From Caldatribacterium sp964426875 (lineage in GTDB: Bacteria; Atribacterota; Atribacteria; Atribacterales; Caldatribacteriaceae): a DNA stretch of 59,458 nt. The stretch covers positions 1 through 59,458 of the forward strand of contig CAYRSB010000009.1 of the NCBI GenBank assembly GCA_964426875.1. Direction: 5' to 3'. The notes beneath the pieces were generated by a model. The model had not been told where the DNA came from and ran no database searches. It saw nothing but the letters and a program-made list of their open reading frames with translations. This document shows, one piece after another, positions 25,109 to 33,973 of the stretch (positions are counted from its first letter, which is position 1; each line of letters starts with the position of its first letter). The position numbers and the translations under genes are program-made.

Positions 25109-26071
25109 AGGAGCATAGAGGGCAGCGATTCTGCAAGCCTCGTACATGCTCTCATGATTTGCCTTCCCTTTCCCGGCAATGTCAAAAGCCGTCCCATGGT
25201 CGGGGGAGGTACGAATACAGGGAAGCCCCAAGGTCACGCTCACCGTGCGGAAGAAATCGAGACACTTCGTGGCTATGTGTCCCTGATCGTGGTAGAGTGA
25301 GATGATTGCATCGAACCTCCCCTGGAAGGCAAAGAAAAAGACCGAATCCGCCGGATAGGGTCCCGAGACTTCAAAACCCTCGCTTTGGAGATGAGAAACG
25401 GCGGGGATAACCTCCTCGATTTCTTCCTTCCCCAGAAGTCCCCCTTCCCCGGCGTGAGGATTCAGGGCGGCAATGGCCACCTGTGGTCTTTGCACTCCCA
25501 AGGCCCTAAGGTAGAGGAATACTTTCTTCACAAAGACAGAAAGAGCATCCTTCTTGATGCGCTCTATGGCCTCCCGCAAGGGAAGGTGTCGGGTGAAGAA
25601 AAAAACCCGCAAATTTCCTACCTGAAACATGGTGAGAGCCTGTGGGGAACCAAAAAGTCCTTCAAGCATCTCAGTGTGCCCAATGTAGGGAATGGAAGCT
25701 CGGTACAGAGCTTCCTTACTTATGGGAGCAGTGACGATGGCGTCGGCGAGTTTCCGCTCTACGAGTTCCTTTGCTTTCGCGATGTACTCAAAACTCGCCT
25801 GTCCGAACTCTGGCAAAATCACCCCCCAGGAAAAACTCTGAGGATTGACATTGGCAAGGTCAAGGAGAAAAGGACCGTCTCCCTCAAGGGGAAAACGGGC
25901 TTCCCGCCAGGGAATGCGAACCCCCCATATTTCCTCGGCCCGACAAAGAACCGAGAAATCCCCAATAACGCAGGCCCGAGCCGGTATGTTCCACTGAGCA
26001 AGCGCTGCAATGATGATCTCAGGACCCACACCTGCAGGATCCCCCATGGTGATGGCCAGGGTCGGTTTCAT
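25055..26071 (-). CDS. pdxA: 4-hydroxythreonine-4-phosphate dehydrogenase family (PdxA)
   Basis: NAD-dependent PdxA family enzyme (338 aa), oxidising 4-phosphohydroxythreonine in pyridoxal phosphate synthesis or, in PdxA2 relatives, D-threonate/erythronate 4-phosphate. Motifs: AITMGDPAGVGPEIII, the metal histidine in PYIGHTEMLEGLFG (about 132-145), AALNPHAGEGGLLGKEE, and YHDQGHIATKCLDFF plus DHGTAFDIAGKGKA. ATG at 26071 follows GGAGGAAAG; a GTG at 26089 is possible. It overlaps the upstream aminotransferase stop by 4 bp. No other B6 pathway gene is nearby and no DUF1537 kinase, so the physiological role is open. Confidence 0.88.
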   Translation of the reverse strand: MKPTLAITMGDPAGVGPEIIIAALAQWNIPARACVIGDFSVLCRAEEIWGVRIPWREARFPLEGDGPFLLDLANVNPQSFSWGVILPEFGQASFEYIAKAKELVERKLADAIVTAPISKEALYRASIPYIGHTEMLEGLFGSPQALTMFQVGNLRVFFFTRHLPLREAIERIKKDALSVFVKKVFLYLRALGVQRPQVAIAALNPHAGEGGLLGKEEIEEVIPAVSHLQSEGFEVSGPYPADSVFFFAFQGRFDAIISLYHDQGHIATKCLDFFRTVSVTLGLPCIRTSPDHGTAFDIAGKGKANHESMYEACRIAALYAPLYTPPLEDTACKGRERK

Positions 26072-27219
26072 AGTCTCTCTTTCCTCCACTCTAATAAACG
26101 GCGCACCCCCTCTTCCACTTCTTCCCTCCTGCGGCAGATAGAGACACGGACAAAGCCCTCACCGCTCTCACCAAAAGTGTCTCCCGGAGCAAGCGCCACA
26201 CACTTCTCCTTTAGGAAAGCCTTGCAGAATTCCAGAGAAGGCATGCCAAACTCCCGCACGTCCACCCAGACATAATACCCACCTTGAGGCTTGAAAAAGG
26301 TGAATCCTTCCCCTTCAAGGAGAGAAGAAGCAATACGAACATTCTCCCGGTAGTATTCCACCATCCTCATGACTTCCTCCTCAGGAAGGTCAAGGGCAAT
26401 TTCGGCTGCCTTTTGTGAAAGGTGAGAGGTACAGGCGATGAGGTATTCGGCAACCTTAGCAAGGTGAGGAACGAGCTTCAGAGGAGCCACCATGTACCCC
26501 ACTCTCCACCCCGTGAGAGCATAGGTCTTTGAGAAGGAGAAAATACTCACCAAACACTCCGGGTTGACGAACTGGAAAAGACCGAGATACTTCCCTTCAT
26601 AGACGTATCTCTCATAGGCTTCGTCAGAAACTACAAGGAGGTTGTACTCCTCAGCCAACCGGGCGATGCCCTCAAGAACCTCCCTCGGGAAGACAACCCC
26701 CAAGGGGTTTGAAGGGGAGTTCACAAGGATGATTTTCGTGCGAGGTGTCAGAAGGCAGCGAATCTCTCCAAGGTCTGGAAGGTAAGCATTCTCTGGACGA
26801 AGGTGGTAGTGCAGGGCCTTCCCTCCACAGAGCTCTACCTGGAAGAAGTGGTTCGTGAAACCCGGATCCGGCACGAGAACTTCATCCCCCGGGGAAAGGA
26901 ACGTGCGGAACACCGTCACCGTTCCGAAAAGGGAACCGGGCAAAACAATAACCTCATCAGGTGTCACCTGCCACCCTTTTTCTTTCTTGAGCTTTTCGGC
27001 GATTTTCTCTCGAAGAGAGGGGATGCCTACCGTCGGGGTATAGCGGATCTCTCCCTGAGCGTAGAAGTCTTGCAGACGCTCGAGAATCAAGGGAGGCGTA
27101 GGAAAATGAGGCTCTCCCATCTCCAAGCGTATGGCCTGTGGCATACACAGGGCCATACCCATGAGTTCCCGAATACCAGAACGGGGAAGATTGAGGATAT
27201 CGTCCGGAACAGTGACCAC
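26068..27219 (-). CDS. class I/II pyridoxal-phosphate aminotransferase
   Basis: Fold-type I aminotransferase of the aspartate aminotransferase superfamily (383 aa). Recognisable elements: RLEMGEPHFPTPPLILERL, YTPTVGIPSLREKIAEKL, VNSPSNPLGVVFPREVLEGI, VVSDEAYERYVYEG, and the Schiff-base lysine in SIFSFSKTYALTGWRVGYMV. GTG at 27219 follows a GGGGG site; the frame extends upstream to 27276 but without family similarity. It forms a two-gene unit with pdxA. Amino donor and acceptor cannot be decided by sequence alone. Confidence 0.86.
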   Translation of the reverse strand: MVTVPDDILNLPRSGIRELMGMALCMPQAIRLEMGEPHFPTPPLILERLQDFYAQGEIRYTPTVGIPSLREKIAEKLKKEKGWQVTPDEVIVLPGSLFGTVTVFRTFLSPGDEVLVPDPGFTNHFFQVELCGGKALHYHLRPENAYLPDLGEIRCLLTPRTKIILVNSPSNPLGVVFPREVLEGIARLAEEYNLLVVSDEAYERYVYEGKYLGLFQFVNPECLVSIFSFSKTYALTGWRVGYMVAPLKLVPHLAKVAEYLIACTSHLSQKAAEIALDLPEEEVMRMVEYYRENVRIASSLLEGEGFTFFKPQGGYYVWVDVREFGMPSLEFCKAFLKEKCVALAPGDTFGESGEGFVRVSICRRREEVEEGVRRLLEWRKERL

Positions 27220-27319
27220 CGTATTTCCCCCTTTGTCGTGTTTTGGCTTATTATACAAAAGAAGGGTTCTACACAAAACGTTTCCGCCTCAGTGTATTAT
27301 GGTAAACAAGAAGGAAGAC

Positions 27320-28130
27320 TATGGAAAGAGACTCCCTTGATTTTGAAGAATTTCCTCACCACCACAGGAGAGCTGATCGGACCCTTCCTGGGGATTTCAG
27401 CCGCTTCGGAGTGGTTCTTTCTCTTTTTCCCTGAAAAACGCACATCCGAAACGTTCCCAAAAGAGAATATTTCCCTCTTTTAGGAAGTCTTCTCGGGACA
27501 GTTTTGGGGTCTTAACTCTTCTCTGCTCCTATTCCAGTGTCCCCCTGACCATTTCCTTCTTGCGTTTTGGAGTGCCTTTTGAAGCCGTAGCCTCTTTCTT
27601 TTGGTATCGCTTCTACTCAACTCCATTTTGGCCTCATTTCCCTTTATGCTCTCTGGTTTGAAGAAAAGTCTTCTCTATATCTCATTCACTTTCCCCCAAA
27701 CGATTCTTTTGGGACACGTCCTTTCTCTTCCTGAGAAATCCTTCTGGATGCGGAAAGACTTTTCTTTTTCACCTCCCTTTTCAAATATCTCTTCGGCGAT
27801 AAACGGTTTTTGCGAAGCGATATAGAGAGTGCTTTTAGGGGTGTGGGGTCTGGCTAAAAATCCTTCCTTTTCTCCTTTTAGGTAACTCTTTGGGTACCAC
27901 ACTTGATTCTTTATGCCTCAGAACGCCGTATTCCGAGCCGTAGCTTTCTCCGATTCCCTGGCTGTTCTTTGGGTGTCGCTCCTTGGGATACCTGTCTATC
28001 TCAAGGCCGAATCCGTCCTACCCTTGCCCAAGTTTTGTTGCGGCCCTCGCTTCCCTCGTTTTCCTTTTGGCCGTTGAAAATGGGACTCGTCTTTCTTCAC
28101 TTCCTCAGACAGAAGGGCATGCTCAGGAGA
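27320..28130 (+). pseudogene. decayed permease gene (ArsP/YraQ, UPF0718-like)
   Basis: Plus-strand pieces in different frames, in order, match the two halves of a UPF0718/ArsP-type permease: TTTGELIGPFLGISAASEW then LFFPEKR (about 27358-27440), LLGSLLGTVLGSSLLCSYSS followed by VPLTISFLRFGVPFEAVASF (about 27480-27600), and LLGIPVYLKAESVLPLP with FCCGPR (about 27977-28050), then an NGTRLSSLPQTEG-like end. The second and third blocks are the twin glycine-rich motifs of the family. Several frameshifts and stops separate them. The pseudogene ends where the opposing serpin gene ends. Confidence 0.6.
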
Positions 28131-29358
28131 GTTCCTCAGGATTTCCCACCACCCCCAAAAAGAGTAACACTCCAGTCTCTTCATCCCTTATACCTATAAA
28201 GAAGGGATGATCCACTCGCATAACGAAGCGATACTCCGGCAAAACGGCAGTAATACTTATAGTTACCGAAGTGGCCCCCGCCGCCACCGTGCCCTCTTCG
28301 TTTACCTCAAGGAGGACCTTGTGTTTCACCTCACTAATGTACGCATTGGCATCAAGACTCACGGAGAGCATATCACCAAAGTCGGCACCTTCCGGGTCAA
28401 AGGCTCTTTCCATTCCCAGAGCCTGCAGGTCCTCGTTGAGCGTGCGTTCAAAGGTTACCCGAAATCGAGGGAGATACACCTCGCCTTCCTTCTCGGTCAA
28501 CGCGGTGATGTAGTTCTCCAGAGTTTCGACACTCAACCCCTCAAGAAAGGCACCCATGTCTTCTTGCTCCTTGGGAAGAAAAATGTACATGCCGAACCGT
28601 TCCTGTGTGTACGGAAGTCGTATAACCTGGAGAGACTCTGTTTCAAGATACGGGAAGGAACCTTCCCGCCACATCATAGGGATTTCTTTTTGCCCACCGC
28701 CCTCCAGGAAAAATGGTAGAACTTGGGTCCTGGCTGGGTCAAAGGAAGTCGTCCACTTACCCTTAAAGTACGTGGCGTTGAGGAGCGCAAGAATGGCGTT
28801 ATCGGGAAGACGGTTGATGATGTCCTTTATGGCTCCCTGTGTCTTTTCTCTCACCCACTGGTTGATAAGGGAAATGGTTTGTGGATTGGCAAAATTCACG
28901 GTTTTCACTTCTGCCCCATAGAAATGACGCACCGCCTCGATGTACTCCGGAAAGAAGTCTATCCCCTCCCGAGCCCAGAGAGAGTTCGCTAAGGACAAGG
29001 TAACTCCTGACCCCGAAACTCTAAGGGCTCGAAGCAGAGCAAGGTTGTTCGCATTCACTTCTTCGCGCACGAAAGTACCAAACCCCAAAGCAGTATGCAT
29101 TTCCCGTTGCGTCTCTCCCCGGGCTCCATTTGCTGCCATAGAGAGAGCAAGTTCAATACTCACTGGAGAAAGAAAGACATTCTTTTCATCTCTTTGTCGG
29201 AGGCCTTTCAGGAGACGGAGACCAAAGTCATTGACTCCCCGAGAAAAGGAAGGATCCACAGAAGCAGCCCCCAGAGAGGAAAAAGAACCTCCAAAGGAAC
29301 AACCTACCAAAAGGAACACCAAAAAAACGATAATCGTCCAAGCTCCCCATCCTTTCAT
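28123..29358 (-). CDS. lipoprotein serpin (serine protease inhibitor)
   Basis: Serpins trap proteases by suicide cleavage of a reactive-centre loop. The 411-aa product opens with a lipoprotein signal (TIIVFLVFLLVGCS) and then the full serpin fold: NVFLSPVSIELALSMAANGA, NQWVREKTQGAIKDI, LLNATYFKGKWTTSF and the terminal DHPFFIGIRDEETGVLLFLG. The inhibitory hinge EEGTVAAGATSV (P17-P6) is intact, with threonine at P14 and small residues through P9. Counting from it puts Thr at P1 and Ala at P1' in VTISITAVLPEY, which suits elastase- or subtilisin-like targets. The ATG follows AAAGGAGAGGGG. Membrane anchoring suggests protection of the cell surface from extracellular proteases. Confidence 0.92.
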   Translation of the reverse strand: MKGWGAWTIIVFLVFLLVGCSFGGSFSSLGAASVDPSFSRGVNDFGLRLLKGLRQRDEKNVFLSPVSIELALSMAANGARGETQREMHTALGFGTFVREEVNANNLALLRALRVSGSGVTLSLANSLWAREGIDFFPEYIEAVRHFYGAEVKTVNFANPQTISLINQWVREKTQGAIKDIINRLPDNAILALLNATYFKGKWTTSFDPARTQVLPFFLEGGGQKEIPMMWREGSFPYLETESLQVIRLPYTQERFGMYIFLPKEQEDMGAFLEGLSVETLENYITALTEKEGEVYLPRFRVTFERTLNEDLQALGMERAFDPEGADFGDMLSVSLDANAYISEVKHKVLLEVNEEGTVAAGATSVTISITAVLPEYRFVMRVDHPFFIGIRDEETGVLLFLGVVGNPEELS

Positions 29359-29685
29359 AAATAACCCCTCTCCTTTCCAGGGAATTCACGAGGTACCCCT
29401 GTGTCCTCCCGACTACTCCGGTTCTGACTCCTCAGTCTTCCCCAAGGTTCACCCTTAAGCCTGGCAACCAGAAATCCAAGTCCTCTCAAGAATCTTCCCG
29501 GTGGTTCCCGTGGTGCAGAGCTCGTATTATAGAGAGTCCCTTTCCCCATTACCACAAACAGCGGGATAACGCTCTTTTAGACCCCGGTGAATACTTTCCT
29601 GCATTTACAAGGATTGCTCTTTTTGTATTCTACTCCATTGTAGCACATCACCATTTATGTGGTACTCCAGACTACCATTTTCTTC

Positions 29686-29714
29686 TTGACCTTATGAAGG
29701 AGAAGATGTACAAT
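29686..29714 (+). promoter_or_regulatory. sigma-70 promoter of the UroD/MtaA-like gene
   Basis: TTGACC (29686-29691), a 17-bp spacer and TACAAT (29709-29714), followed by an A/T-rich leader of about 30 bases. The rest of 29359-29685 shows no gene. Confidence 0.65.
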
Positions 29715-29752
29715 AAAAAATTAAATATTTTATGAAACTTGAGGTGGTTAAT

Positions 29753-30808
29753 ATGCGGTGGAATTCCGGGCTGTTCTCCTTGCAGGAACTCGCCTTAACA
29801 TATTGGGAAGAGGGAAAAAGGCCTATTGTCCCCCTCCTTGGTTACCCCGGGTTGCAGCTCACCGGGACAAATATTAAACAAAATCAATTTAATCATCTCG
29901 TACAGTTCCAGTCCCTAAGCAGGCTCTATGACCGTTTTCACCCTGATGCTATGTTCTTCCTCATGGACCTCTCCGTCGAAGCCAGTGCCCTGGGGTTGTC
30001 GGTGCGCTTCCCCCTTGAGGACACGCCCTCTGTGGAAGAGCACCCGGTGAAGGGCCTTGGTGACCTTGAAGCTTTCCGAAAAATCGACATCTTGGGAGAT
30101 GGAAGGGTCATCGTGTACCTTGAGACTCTACGGCACATGCGGGCGGCCTTGCCCTGCCCTGTAGGGGCATACGTCATAGGACCCCTGACTCTTTCAGGAC
30201 TCCTTGTAGGGGCGAACGAGTTGGCCATGCAGAGCATTCTCAACGAAGCTTTCTTCTATGGGGTACTTGAGTTCTCAAAAGAAGTGGTGCGTGCTTACGC
30301 TAAGGCCCTGAAAGAGGCAGGAGCTGATATCATCATGATTCTTGAGCCCACGGCAGTCATTTTCGGACCCGACACCTTTCGCAAAAACCTTGCTCCGCTC
30401 TATCGGGAACTCACGGGGATTCTCGATGAGGTCGAGGTTATTCTCCACGTCTGCGGGGACACAACGCACCTTATCCCGGAAATGAGTCGTTGTGGAGTGG
30501 CCGGCCTGAGTCTTGATAGTTCTGTGGACCTTAGACAGGCAGCCGAAAAAGCTAACGGCCTTCTCCTCATGGGTAATGTGAGTCCCGTCATGATGCTCCT
30601 TGAAGGACCAAAGGAGGTGTATTCAGCAACCTATAGACTCCTTGAAGCCATGAAGGAGTATCCGAGTTTTGTCTTGAGCACCGGGTGTGATCTCCCGCAA
30701 GATGTACCTTTTGAGAATATCGATGCCTTTTTCCATGCTGGCCGAGAATGGAAGGCAGAAGGCAAAAGATGGAGAGAGAAAGTTTTAACCCCCAAGGAGT
30801 ATCGATAG
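29753..30808 (+). CDS. uroporphyrinogen decarboxylase/MtaA-family methyltransferase
   Basis: UroD-fold protein (351 aa) of the MtaA/CmuA branch, which transfers methyl groups between corrinoid proteins and cofactors using a zinc. The probable zinc ligands are H and C in VILHVCGDTTHLIPEM (about 236-251) and the later C in VLSTGCDLPQDVPFEN (about 314-329). GAYVIGPLTLSGLLVGA and IIMILEPTAVIFGP are typical family segments. ATG at 29753 is chosen for its GAGGTGG site; an ATG at 29732 would leave a leader of about 11 nt. No corrinoid protein is encoded nearby, so the methyl donor is unknown. Confidence 0.8.
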   Translation: MRWNSGLFSLQELALTYWEEGKRPIVPLLGYPGLQLTGTNIKQNQFNHLVQFQSLSRLYDRFHPDAMFFLMDLSVEASALGLSVRFPLEDTPSVEEHPVKGLGDLEAFRKIDILGDGRVIVYLETLRHMRAALPCPVGAYVIGPLTLSGLLVGANELAMQSILNEAFFYGVLEFSKEVVRAYAKALKEAGADIIMILEPTAVIFGPDTFRKNLAPLYRELTGILDEVEVILHVCGDTTHLIPEMSRCGVAGLSLDSSVDLRQAAEKANGLLLMGNVSPVMMLLEGPKEVYSATYRLLEAMKEYPSFVLSTGCDLPQDVPFENIDAFFHAGREWKAEGKRWREKVLTPKEYR

Positions 30809-31383
30809 AGGTAACACAAGGAATACCGGAGGAAAAAAAGGCTTTTCTCCTTATGCTCGAACTCTCAGCAGGGAGAACCCTTTGTCGCTTTCTTGGGCCT
30901 CGCTGGAAAAAAATCTTTGAACGACTCTTCCAGCAAGAAACCACTCTCTTTGGATTTCCTCACTGTTTTGTCTTGCGTCAAGGGGAAACGGTCCTTGGAA
31001 TGGCTCTGGGGTGGAATGGAAAGGCCCGCAAAGCTAAGGGTTGGGCTACAGTACTACGCCTTTTGCCTCACGCTCTATTCCACGTTACGCCATCTCTTCT
31101 GTGGGAAATTTTCCACATGGGGTTCCCACAAGAGGCTTACTACGTGAGTAACATTGCCGTTTTTCCACCCCACCAGGGAAAAGGCCTCGGAAGCTTTTTT
31201 CTCAACTTTTTAGAAGAGGAAGCCAGAAAGTGCGGAGCAAAAAGAGTCATACTCGACGTAGAAAAAGAAAATGAAAGGGCACTCCACTTCTACCGAAGGC
31301 AAGGATACGCTGTGCTCTATGAATCACACCACTTCGTGCGAATGGGAAAGGAGGCCTACGACGAACATAGGCCTCCTTGGTGA
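30769..31383 (+). CDS. GNAT-family N-acetyltransferase
   Basis: 204-aa acetyltransferase. Motif A is VSNIAVFPPHQGKGLGSFFL (about 126-145), and the C-terminal signature LDVEKENERALHFYRRQGYA is well kept. The N-terminal half (about 1-120) is longer than usual and carries hydrophobic stretches. The start at 30769 overlaps the preceding gene by 40 bp; GAAGG lies six bases upstream. The stop is within the bidirectional terminator hairpin region and 2 bp from the end of the opposing gene. Substrate unknown. Confidence 0.8.
   Translation: MERESFNPQGVSIEVTQGIPEEKKAFLLMLELSAGRTLCRFLGPRWKKIFERLFQQETTLFGFPHCFVLRQGETVLGMALGWNGKARKAKGWATVLRLLPHALFHVTPSLLWEIFHMGFPQEAYYVSNIAVFPPHQGKGLGSFFLNFLEEEARKCGAKRVILDVEKENERALHFYRRQGYAVLYESHHFVRMGKEAYDEHRPPW
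31348..31378. terminator. bidirectional terminator hairpin overlapping the acetyltransferase 3' end
   Basis: Perfect 11-bp inverted repeat (arms 31348-31358 and 31368-31378, AAGGAGGCCTA) with a nine-base loop between convergent genes. It lies inside the last codons of the plus-strand gene and just past the stop of the minus-strand one, where TTTCCC follows. Confidence 0.5.
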
Positions 31384-31385
31384 TT

Positions 31386-32612
31386 TCAAGGGATGAGGGT
31401 GAGGATCTGCTTTGCCTGCTTGGGGTATTTGGCAATGAAACGGAGCTCGTCCTCTACAAGGGGTTTTTGCTTCTCAACGTTGGCAAAGCGCGCCAGCTCA
31501 AGGATTTCCCGGGCCTCCTCTTCGTCTTTAAACTCAATTTCGAGCTTTTCATAAACATTCCGGAATCCCTTGATACCACTGTACTCTCCTACAACGATTT
31601 GCCGTCCAGTTTCGATGATTTCCGGTTCTCCCCGGCCAAGCTCCTCAAAGTCATAAAGTTCATAGTTTTTGCGGTCTTTGAGGACTCCATCAGCGTGTAT
31701 CCCTGAGGAATGAGCAAAGGCATTAGCACCCACTCCCGGCTGAGTTATAGGGATGGGAACTCTGAAGGCATAGGAAGCATATTTGCAAGTTCTCCAGGCA
31801 GCTTTGAGATTTACTCGCTCATCAAGCTCGTATTTCCCTTCCATTCCGCTCGCGTACTTGATAGCAAGAATCACCGATACCAGATCAGCATTGCCCGCTC
31901 GCTCTCCGACTCCATTGATGGTAGTGTTAATGTAAGCATCCACTCCGGCATCAATGGCCCCTTTAGCTCCAGCGATAGAATTCGCCACAGCCATACCGAG
32001 GTCGTTGTGGCAGTGCATCTCAACGGACATCTTGGTCTTCTCGGCAATGTACCTGACGCGCTCGTAAATCGTGAAGGGACTGTCATAACCTAAGGTGTCG
32101 CAGTAGCGAAAGCGTTCAGCTCCCGCCTCCTTTCCAGCTAAGGCAAAGTCGACAAGGAAACCAAGATCTGTACGGGAGGCATCCTCAGCATTGACACCAA
32201 TACCAAGAGCTCCAAAACCCTTGGCCGCCTTGACAGCCTCAACCATCATACTTGTGACTTCTTCACGGGTCTTGTTGAGTTTCCCCTTGAGCATTTGATC
32301 GGAGGTGGAAATAGAGAGATTGAGATACTTGAGTTTCGGAACAAGTTTGTATGCAAGTTCCACGTCGCTCTTCGTGGCTCTCAACCACCCACTCAAACGT
32401 ATCGGAGCAATGACTCCCATTTCAGCAAGCTCAAGATTTGCGTTGAGGTAACTTGTCTCGTGTCTCGTCGTAGGAAAACCAAATTCGCTCTGGAAGATCC
32501 CCATTTCGTTGAGATACAGGTTCACCATGGTCTTTTCGATTTTTGCCAGTCCCAATCGCGCCGTCTGTACCCCGTCGCGGTTCGTCACGTCAATAATGTA
32601 GATTTTCGGCAC
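31386..32612 (-). CDS. homocitrate synthase-family enzyme, candidate (Re)-citrate synthase
   Basis: DRE-TIM metallolyase (408 aa) condensing acetyl-CoA with a 2-oxoacid. The signature is DVTNRDGVQTARLGLAKIEK (about 8-27) rather than the D-T-T-L-R-D-G-E-Q of isopropylmalate synthase. Metal histidines are in MSVEMHCHNDLGMAVANS (about 195-212), and INGVGERAGNADL is the family's conserved loop. The terminal region lacks the LeuA allosteric domain. The variant R-D-G-V-Q-T occurs in enzymes of strict anaerobes such as the (Re)-citrate synthases of Clostridium kluyveri and Dehalococcoides, from memory of those sequences. It lies 18 bp after the aspartate aminotransferase, supplying or consuming oxaloacetate. 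GTG start. NifV-type homocitrate synthase is the alternative. Confidence 0.75.
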   Translation of the reverse strand: MPKIYIIDVTNRDGVQTARLGLAKIEKTMVNLYLNEMGIFQSEFGFPTTRHETSYLNANLELAEMGVIAPIRLSGWLRATKSDVELAYKLVPKLKYLNLSISTSDQMLKGKLNKTREEVTSMMVEAVKAAKGFGALGIGVNAEDASRTDLGFLVDFALAGKEAGAERFRYCDTLGYDSPFTIYERVRYIAEKTKMSVEMHCHNDLGMAVANSIAGAKGAIDAGVDAYINTTINGVGERAGNADLVSVILAIKYASGMEGKYELDERVNLKAAWRTCKYASYAFRVPIPITQPGVGANAFAHSSGIHADGVLKDRKNYELYDFEELGRGEPEIIETGRQIVVGEYSGIKGFRNVYEKLEIEFKDEEEAREILELARFANVEKQKPLVEDELRFIAKYPKQAKQILTLIP

Positions 32613-32630
32613 GTGCTCAATACCCCCTTT

Positions 32631-33839
32631 TCACTCTACTTTCCTCACAAAATCCTTAATCCTTCGCATGCCCACTTCTATTGTCTCCTCAGAAGTGGCA
32701 TAGGAAAGGCGAAGGTACCCTTCCATACCAAAGGCTACTCCCGGAACACAGGCCACACGGGCTTCCTCAAGGAGCAGTTCTGCTAAACGTACCGAGTTTC
32801 CGATGCGCTCTCCTTTGTAGCTCCCTTCACAGTACTTGGAAAAGTCCACAAAGATGTAGAAGGCCCCCTGGGGAATGGGGAAAGCAAGATGCGGTATCGC
32901 AGAAAGGTGCTCGATCATGAGTCTCCTCCGACGATCGAAGATACCTACCATCTCCTGAATGACTGAAGGAGGACAGCACAAGGCCGCCAGAGCTGCTCTC
33001 TGACTTATAGAAGTAGGGTTGGAAGTCAAGTGGTCCTGCAAGCGAGACATGCCTTCGATAACCTCTTTCGGCCCGGCAGCATATCCGATTCTCCATCCCG
33101 TCATGGAGAAGGTCTTTGATACTCCGTTGACAACCACAGTCCTCTCCCTCATTCCTGGGAAAGTGGCAATGCTTCGAGGAAAGGGGACCTCGTATACTAA
33201 GTGCTCATAGATTTCATCAGAGATAACCCAGAAGTCCTTTTCCACAGCAATGCGGGCAATACGGACAAGAACGTCTTCGTTCAAAACCACTCCGGTGGGA
33301 TTGGCGGGATTGTTGAGGATGAGAAGACGTGTTTTTGGAGTCACCGCCTTCTCCAGAGCTTCAACGCTGGGTGCAAGAGAACCGGGGTCGCACTCTACAA
33401 GAACCGGCTTACCCCCGGCGAGACAGATTTGCTCCCAGTATGTTACCCAATAAGGGACAGGCAAAAGGACCTCGTCTCCCACCTCACAGAGGGTCATAAT
33501 GGCATTGTAGAGTGAGTGCTTTGCTCCACAGGAGACAATAATTTCCTGAGGATTATAGTAAAGGCCATTTTCCCGCTCGAGCTTTTCACAGATAGCCTCC
33601 CTCAGTTCCAATATCCCTTGGGTAGCAGTGTACTTGGTAAACCCTTCGTCAATGGCCTGCTTTGCCTCCTCCTTTATGAGGGAAGGCGTATCAAAATCTG
33701 GCTCTCCTGCACTGAAGGAGATGACATCAATCCCCTGCTTCCGCATGCTCTGAGCTTTGGCCGAGACAGAGAGCGTAGCAGAGGGAGCAATGAGTTTCAC
33801 CCTTTCCGATATGCGGACATCCACATTTTGCCCTTCCAA
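32631..33839 (-). CDS. aspC: aspartate aminotransferase family enzyme
   Basis: PLP aminotransferase of subgroup I-gamma (402 aa), giving oxaloacetate from aspartate and 2-oxoglutarate. Motifs: SFSAGEPDFDTPSLIKEEAK, YTATQGILELREAICEKL, NNPANPTGVVLNEDVLVRI, WVISDEIYEHLVYE and the lysine in GVSKTFSMTGWRIGYAAGP. The TTG at 33839 follows GGAGGGTACACC, so a rare start codon is supported. It is upstream of the citrate synthase-like gene, and the pair may feed aspartate carbon into citrate. Confidence 0.9.
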   Translation of the reverse strand: MEGQNVDVRISERVKLIAPSATLSVSAKAQSMRKQGIDVISFSAGEPDFDTPSLIKEEAKQAIDEGFTKYTATQGILELREAICEKLERENGLYYNPQEIIVSCGAKHSLYNAIMTLCEVGDEVLLPVPYWVTYWEQICLAGGKPVLVECDPGSLAPSVEALEKAVTPKTRLLILNNPANPTGVVLNEDVLVRIARIAVEKDFWVISDEIYEHLVYEVPFPRSIATFPGMRERTVVVNGVSKTFSMTGWRIGYAAGPKEVIEGMSRLQDHLTSNPTSISQRAALAALCCPPSVIQEMVGIFDRRRRLMIEHLSAIPHLAFPIPQGAFYIFVDFSKYCEGSYKGERIGNSVRLAELLLEEARVACVPGVAFGMEGYLRLSYATSEETIEVGMRRIKDFVRKVE

Positions 33840-33928
33840 GGTGTACCCTCCTTTGGGTAAAGTAGTCCCCTTGTCTTGCGTTCTGCCTGTCGGGAGGATA
33901 TACTCTAAGGAGTGCAGTTTTATTTTTT

Positions 33929-33957
33929 CTTATATAAGAGCAAAGACAAAAAGTCAA
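33929..33957 (-). promoter_or_regulatory. sigma-70 promoter of the aspC operon
   Basis: Minus-strand TTGACT (33952-33957), a 17-bp spacer and TATAAG (33929-33934), about 85 bp before the TTG start. Confidence 0.6.
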
Positions 33958-33973
33958 GAGGGGTGGGTTTTCT

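Noticed and set aside
28123..29358. Serpin as eukaryotic contamination
   Set aside because: The gene has a bacterial ribosome site and lipobox and sits among ordinary bacterial genes of the same style.
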